From Chryseobacterium pennipullorum (GTDB lineage Bacteria; Bacteroidota; Bacteroidia; Flavobacteriales; Weeksellaceae): a DNA stretch of 64,000 nucleotides. The stretch spans positions 62,001-126,000 of the forward strand of contig NZ_QNVV01000006.1 of NCBI RefSeq assembly GCF_003384725.1. Reading direction: 5' to 3'. Below, in pieces: positions 60,625 to 64,000 of the stretch (positions within the stretch are counted from its first letter, which is position 1; every line of letters starts with the position of its first letter). The translations under genes were made by a program, and so were the position numbers. The notes under the pieces were generated by a model that saw nothing but the letters and a program-made list of their open reading frames with translations, searched no databases and was not told the origin of the DNA.

Positions 60625-60791
60625 GATCTGGACTTGATATACATTAGAATAAACTTGGCCACCAAAGTCGAAATACCCAGTATGATAAACATATTTGCAA
60701 ATCTCTTGGAGCTTCGGAAACCTTCGTTATTGGTTTTCTTTAGAAAAAATCCAAAGAGCAGGAATACAATAGGCAAGATGATCTGTAGCAT
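60621..60791 (-). CDS. 56-residue two-helix membrane protein
   Basis: A gene below the usual size cutoff. It starts at the ATG overlapping the HMG-CoA reductase stop by one base (TGATG) and stops at a TGA overlapping the next GTG start. The sequence reads MLQIILPIVFLLFGFFLKKT, a short loop NNEGFRSSKR, then FANMFIILGISTLVAKFILM and a basic tail. Two membrane helices with a polar turn are predicted. Both overlaps strongly support that it is translated. Function unknown. It has no known family that I recall. Confidence 0.72.
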   Translation of the reverse strand: MLQIILPIVFLLFGFFLKKTNNEGFRSSKRFANMFIILGISTLVAKFILMYIKSRS

Positions 60792-62119
60792 CAGTTTCCT
60801 CTCATTTTGTTAAACTCATTGATCACCTCATGGTGGCTCACCGTCTTATCTTTGAAGTAGGCCACAAAATGCTGCTTTTCTTCTTCTGTTGCACCCAACT
60901 GGTTCAAAATATTCAACAGATGCATTTTCATATGTCCCTTTTGTATACCTGTTGTAACTAAAGAGCGCAATGCTCCAAAATTCTGCGCAAGACCCGAAAC
61001 AGCCAATATACTCATGAGCTCCTGTGCTGAAGGTTTCCCCAGAAGTGCCAGTGAGAATTTCACCAGAGGGTGCAGATTTGTTAATCCACCCACTACTCCG
61101 ACTGAAATCGGAAGATCGATCCAGAATCTAAAAATTCCGTTATCGGTTGTACAATGTGTTAAAGATCTGTACTGCCCGTCTCTGGCTGCATACGCATGAG
61201 CACAGGCTTCCGTTGCTCTGAAGTCATTTCCGGTAGCAATCACCACCGCATCTACTCCGTTCATCACTCCTTTATTGTGAGTGGTTGCCCGATAAGGCTC
61301 AATTTCGGCAATGGTAACCGCCTGCTTGAATTTTGAGGCAAATTCCTCGGGAGAAATCCCGCTGTCGTCTTTCAGGTCTTCCATTTTACAGGAAACCTCA
61401 GCTCGCACGATACAGTCTGGTGTAAAATTGGAAAGGATATTCATAACAATCTGTAATGAATTTTTCTCTTCCTGGGTAAAATCCTCACTGACTGCCACTT
61501 CCTGCTTCAATGTTTTACCAAATTGCTCCAGGCATGAATTGATAAAGTTTGCCCCCATAGAATCTACGGTATCAAAGCTGGCCTTCAGCTGGTAATAATC
61601 CGGCATCTCTGCAGTCTTATCAACGAGACTGATGTTAAGAATACCTCCACCACGTTTTCTCATATTGGAAGTGATATCTTCTGTAGCTTCCATCAGCTTT
61701 TTCTTTAAACTGAAATTAAAGAAGTGAAGGAGTTTATGCGGCTCTACATTAAATATAAAATGGGTGTGTCCCAACTTTTCAGTATTGATAATGGTTGTTT
61801 TAAAGCCCCCTTTATCGATCCAGAATTTGGCTGCTTTGGAGGCTGCTGCTACGACCGAGCTTTCTTCTACGGCCATGGGCAAAGCCAGCAGTTTTCCGTC
61901 AATTAAGAAATTCGGAGCGATTCCGTAGGGCATATAGAAATTGGAGATCGTATTTTCAGAAAATTCATCGTGAAGCTTCTGAAGATCAGCATCATCATTC
62001 CAATATTGTTTTAATATATTTTGATATTCCTGGTTTCCCTGAAGATATTCGTTTACGAGCCAGTCTATTTTTCCCTGCTTTGGAAGCTTGGAAAAACCTT
62101 CGATTGGTTTATGATTCAT
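60791..62119 (-). CDS. mvaA: hydroxymethylglutaryl-CoA reductase, class II
   Basis: Interconverts HMG-CoA and mevalonate; in this phylum it feeds isoprenoid synthesis. The 442 residues have the class II layout: LPMAVEESSVVAAASKAAKF with the catalytic Glu, TVDSMGANFINSCLE, THNKGVMNGVDAVVIATGND with the catalytic Lys, RATEACAHAYAARDGQYRSL, and SVGVVGGLTNLHPLVK. No membrane domain is present, as expected. It heads an operon of five genes with one-base to four-base junctions, whose other members are not known isoprenoid genes. Confidence 0.95.
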   Translation of the reverse strand: MNHKPIEGFSKLPKQGKIDWLVNEYLQGNQEYQNILKQYWNDDADLQKLHDEFSENTISNFYMPYGIAPNFLIDGKLLALPMAVEESSVVAAASKAAKFWIDKGGFKTTIINTEKLGHTHFIFNVEPHKLLHFFNFSLKKKLMEATEDITSNMRKRGGGILNISLVDKTAEMPDYYQLKASFDTVDSMGANFINSCLEQFGKTLKQEVAVSEDFTQEEKNSLQIVMNILSNFTPDCIVRAEVSCKMEDLKDDSGISPEEFASKFKQAVTIAEIEPYRATTHNKGVMNGVDAVVIATGNDFRATEACAHAYAARDGQYRSLTHCTTDNGIFRFWIDLPISVGVVGGLTNLHPLVKFSLALLGKPSAQELMSILAVSGLAQNFGALRSLVTTGIQKGHMKMHLLNILNQLGATEEEKQHFVAYFKDKTVSHHEVINEFNKMRGN

Positions 62120-62192
62120 AGTACAAACTTTAATGAGCCGTAAATATAATGATTTTGAGGCTTTTTTTTATGGATAACTTCCATGAAAAAAA

Positions 62193-62224
62193 TTTGATAT
62201 TTATCAATTTTGGAACTAAATTTG
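62193..62224 (+). promoter_or_regulatory. promoter of the radical SAM gene
   Basis: TTTG at 62193-62196, 20 nt, TAAATTTG at 62217-62224: an excellent -33/-7 pair. Confidence 0.75.
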
Positions 62225-62235
62225 AACACTGTTAA
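62225..62235. promoter_or_regulatory. TetR-operator look-alike (AACACTGTTAA)
   Basis: AACACTGTTA directly after the -7 box, the same core and the same position as in the tetR promoter at 4290. The outer bases differ from the consensus. It may be a distant site of the same regulator or chance. Confidence 0.4.
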
Positions 62236-62275
62236 AAGACAAATTTGATACAAATCATATCAATCATTTTAGAAT

Positions 62276-63535
62276 ATGAATTTTGAACGCCTGAAAGAAA
62301 AGCTTGAAATCCTTGCTGATGCTGCAAAATATGATGTTTCCTGCTCATCAAGCGGAGGTACGAGAAAAAATAAAAAAGGGGCTTTGGGAGACAGCTCTGC
62401 AAGCGGGATCTGTCATACCTATACGGAAGATGGCCGTTGTGTTTCTCTTCTCAAAATTCTATTGACCAATCACTGCATTTATGATTGTGCTTATTGTGTA
62501 TCCAGAAGTTCAAACGATATCAAAAGGGCTGCTTTCACCGTAGAGGAAGTGGTAGATCTTACCATTAATTTCTACCGTAGAAATTATATTGAAGGGTTGT
62601 TTCTGAGCTCAGGAATTTTCAAGAATGCCGATACGACAATGGAACGACTTGTACGGGTTGCCAAAAAGTTACGTCTGGAAGAAAATTTCAATGGATATAT
62701 TCATTTAAAGTCCATTCCGGGAGCCAGCGATGAACTGATGCAGGAAGCAGCTTTATATGCAGACCGTTTGTCTGTAAATCTTGAAATTCCAACCGAAAGC
62801 GGTTTGAAATTACTGGCTCCTGAAAAAAACAGAGAGGACATGATTAGCCCGATGCGTTATATACAGAAAGGCATTATTCAGTATCAGGATGAAAAAAAGA
62901 TTCTTAAAAAAGTTCCCAAATTTGCTCCAGCCGGACAATCTACACAGATGATTGTAGGGGCTACCAATGAAAATGACCTTCAAATCATCAAGGTTGCGGA
63001 TCACTTTTATAAGAATTTCAATTTGAAAAGAGTGTATTATTCAGGATATGTTCCTGTTCTTGAAGACAAGCGACTTCCGTCATTAACTACAGAAGTTCCT
63101 ATGCTTCGCGAAAACAGGCTGTATCAATCGGACTGGCTGATGAGGTTTTACGGGTTTAAGGCGGAAGAAATTCTGGACCCCACGATGCCTTTTCTGGATC
63201 TGGAAGTGGATCCGAAATTAAGCTGGGCATTGCGGCATCTGGATCAATTTCCCATTAACCTTCAAACTGCCGACTACCAGATGATCCTAAGAATTCCCGG
63301 AATCGGAGTGAAATCGGCACAGAAAATAATCAGTGCGAGACGTTTTCAGGTTTTAACTATTGATCATCTCAAGCAATTGGGGGCAGCAGTAAACCGGGCG
63401 AGGTATTTTATTGATTTTAATGCAGGGAATGCCTATTTAAGATATTTAACGGATAAAAATTTAAGAAAACTGTTGATTGGAGGAAGTGCTTCAAAGTTTC
63501 ACAACCAGTTTTCACAACAGCTGAGTTTATTTTAA
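62276..63535 (+). CDS. radical SAM protein, putative DNA modification/repair type
   Basis: A 419-residue radical SAM enzyme. The cluster motif CxxxCxxC is C67-IYD-C71-AY-C74 in TNHCIYDCAYCVSRSSND. GLFLSSGIFKNADTTMERLV and HLKSIPGASDELMQEAALYA follow. The C-terminal part has helix-hairpin-helix sequence (RIPGIGVKSAQKIISARRFQ, about residues 342-361), so nucleic-acid binding is likely. This architecture matches the family annotated as putative DNA modification/repair radical SAM proteins. The frequent partner gene, a small DUF4130 protein, does not follow; the next gene is convergent. Start ATG at 62276. Confidence 0.88.
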   Translation: MNFERLKEKLEILADAAKYDVSCSSSGGTRKNKKGALGDSSASGICHTYTEDGRCVSLLKILLTNHCIYDCAYCVSRSSNDIKRAAFTVEEVVDLTINFYRRNYIEGLFLSSGIFKNADTTMERLVRVAKKLRLEENFNGYIHLKSIPGASDELMQEAALYADRLSVNLEIPTESGLKLLAPEKNREDMISPMRYIQKGIIQYQDEKKILKKVPKFAPAGQSTQMIVGATNENDLQIIKVADHFYKNFNLKRVYYSGYVPVLEDKRLPSLTTEVPMLRENRLYQSDWLMRFYGFKAEEILDPTMPFLDLEVDPKLSWALRHLDQFPINLQTADYQMILRIPGIGVKSAQKIISARRFQVLTIDHLKQLGAAVNRARYFIDFNAGNAYLRYLTDKNLRKLLIGGSASKFHNQFSQQLSLF

Positions 63536-64000
63536 TTTTCCAGATAGTCTACTGCAAAGCCGATCCAGTCTTTAACACTTTCGTCGAGATAAATATCCGG
63601 CTGAACTCCTATATTATCAATAGGATAATCCGGTAATCTGAATGAACGGTAAGTAGGCATCAGTAGTTTGTAATTATTACATCCATAATCAAAAAACATC
63701 GCATTCGCATAATCCAAAACTCCTGATGACGGGATTCCCATAATTTTAACTTTTTTGCTTTGTTTTGCATTTAAAAGAAAATTTTCGGCAGCACTTCCTG
63801 TATGATTATCTGCTAAAACTACAATTTGAGAAGGGCTCTTAACAGCCAGAGAGATTGAATCAACAGCGATCTTATCCTGGTTATAATTCACATATTTTCC
63901 AGGGTTACTTTTTAACTGGGCAATTCTTGTTTTTAAACTGGTTATATCTTCTTTATTTTTGATGGAATCTTTGGCTATTCCTTTCAAATAATTTTCTGAA
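63532..64000 (-). CDS. S41 family peptidase, C-terminal part (N terminus outside window)
   Basis: A C-terminal-processing-peptidase-like protein. The last 156 residues are visible and the frame is open to the window edge at 64000, so this is a fragment only because of the window. VVLADNHTGSAAENFLLNAK contains the catalytic Ser of the family (x-S-A-A-E). FFDYGCNNYKLLMPTYRSFR and DNIGVQPDIYL are the usual end of the domain. Its stop overlaps the stop of the convergent radical SAM gene by three bases. Confidence 0.88.
   Translation of the reverse strand, partial: SENYLKGIAKDSIKNKEDITSLKTRIAQLKSNPGKYVNYNQDKIAVDSISLAVKSPSQIVVLADNHTGSAAENFLLNAKQSKKVKIMGIPSSGVLDYANAMFFDYGCNNYKLLMPTYRSFRLPDYPIDNIGVQPDIYLDESVKDWIGFAVDYLEN

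Noticed and set aside
1..64000. CRISPR array, insertion sequence or prophage
   Set aside because: No regularly spaced direct repeats, transposase, integrase or phage structural genes were seen on either strand.

Overview
The window comes from a low-GC member of the Bacteroidota, most likely Chryseobacterium or a close relative in the Weeksellaceae. The support is: recurrent Bacteroidota-type promoters (TTTG or TTG, 18-21 nt, TANNTTTG) and almost no Shine-Dalgarno sequences; two secreted proteins ending in type IX-secretion-like C-terminal domains; a class II HMG-CoA reductase (mevalonate route); a fused OPRT-OMP decarboxylase; a fused aspartokinase-homoserine dehydrogenase; and small Cys-rich leader-type peptides. 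Assignments come from reading the translations by eye; no database search was possible.

Layout. 1-3.3 kb: trehalose locus (partial cytoplasmic trehalase, MFS transporter, divergent AraC regulator). 3.4-4.0 kb: thioredoxin-like protein. 4.2-11.3 kb: TetR regulator followed by a complete RND efflux system (adaptor, pump, outer-membrane channel), with a repeated 13-bp operator before tetR and three times before the pump genes. 11.3-15.3 kb: miaA between two related short inverted-repeat elements, then yicC, gmk and nadA. 15.4-16.4 kb: four small Cys-rich peptide genes, one of them only 56 codons. 16.4-23.1 kb: threonine operon with a Thr-rich leader peptide (thrL-thrA-thrB-thrC), then folB and a DUF4403 gene. 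23.3-25.1 kb: tRNA-Cys and a gene-poor AT-rich stretch with repeated hairpin modules. 25-30.7 kb: small envelope proteins, a polytopic membrane protein, aroC with two thioredoxin-fold proteins, and a YkvA-like protein. 30.8-41.7 kb: UMP synthase, a degenerate M1-aminopeptidase-like envelope protein, two T9SS-type secreted proteins, a 1075-residue outer-membrane protein and dusB. 41.7-49.6 kb: deoC/Lrp, a nuclease-family protein, trmD with NDH-2, a GH25 lysozyme-like protein, a fused alpha/beta hydrolase and a nucleotidase. 49.8-56.4 kb: ABC-F ATPase, a frameshifted Gfo/Idh/MocA gene, a PepSY protein, a small beta-barrel protein, 1-Cys peroxiredoxin and MscS. 56.5-64 kb: sucC, a tightly overlapping five-gene operon headed by HMG-CoA reductase, a radical SAM DNA-repair-like protein and a partial S41 peptidase.

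The parts most worth attention are the Cys-rich peptide cluster, the threonine attenuator, the TetR operator set with a look-alike site at the radical SAM promoter, the palindromic elements flanking miaA, and the hairpin modules at 23.8-25.0 kb. Several genes are given later starts than the longest open frame because the upstream in-frame TTG/GTG lies in a promoter, a terminator or a neighbouring gene.
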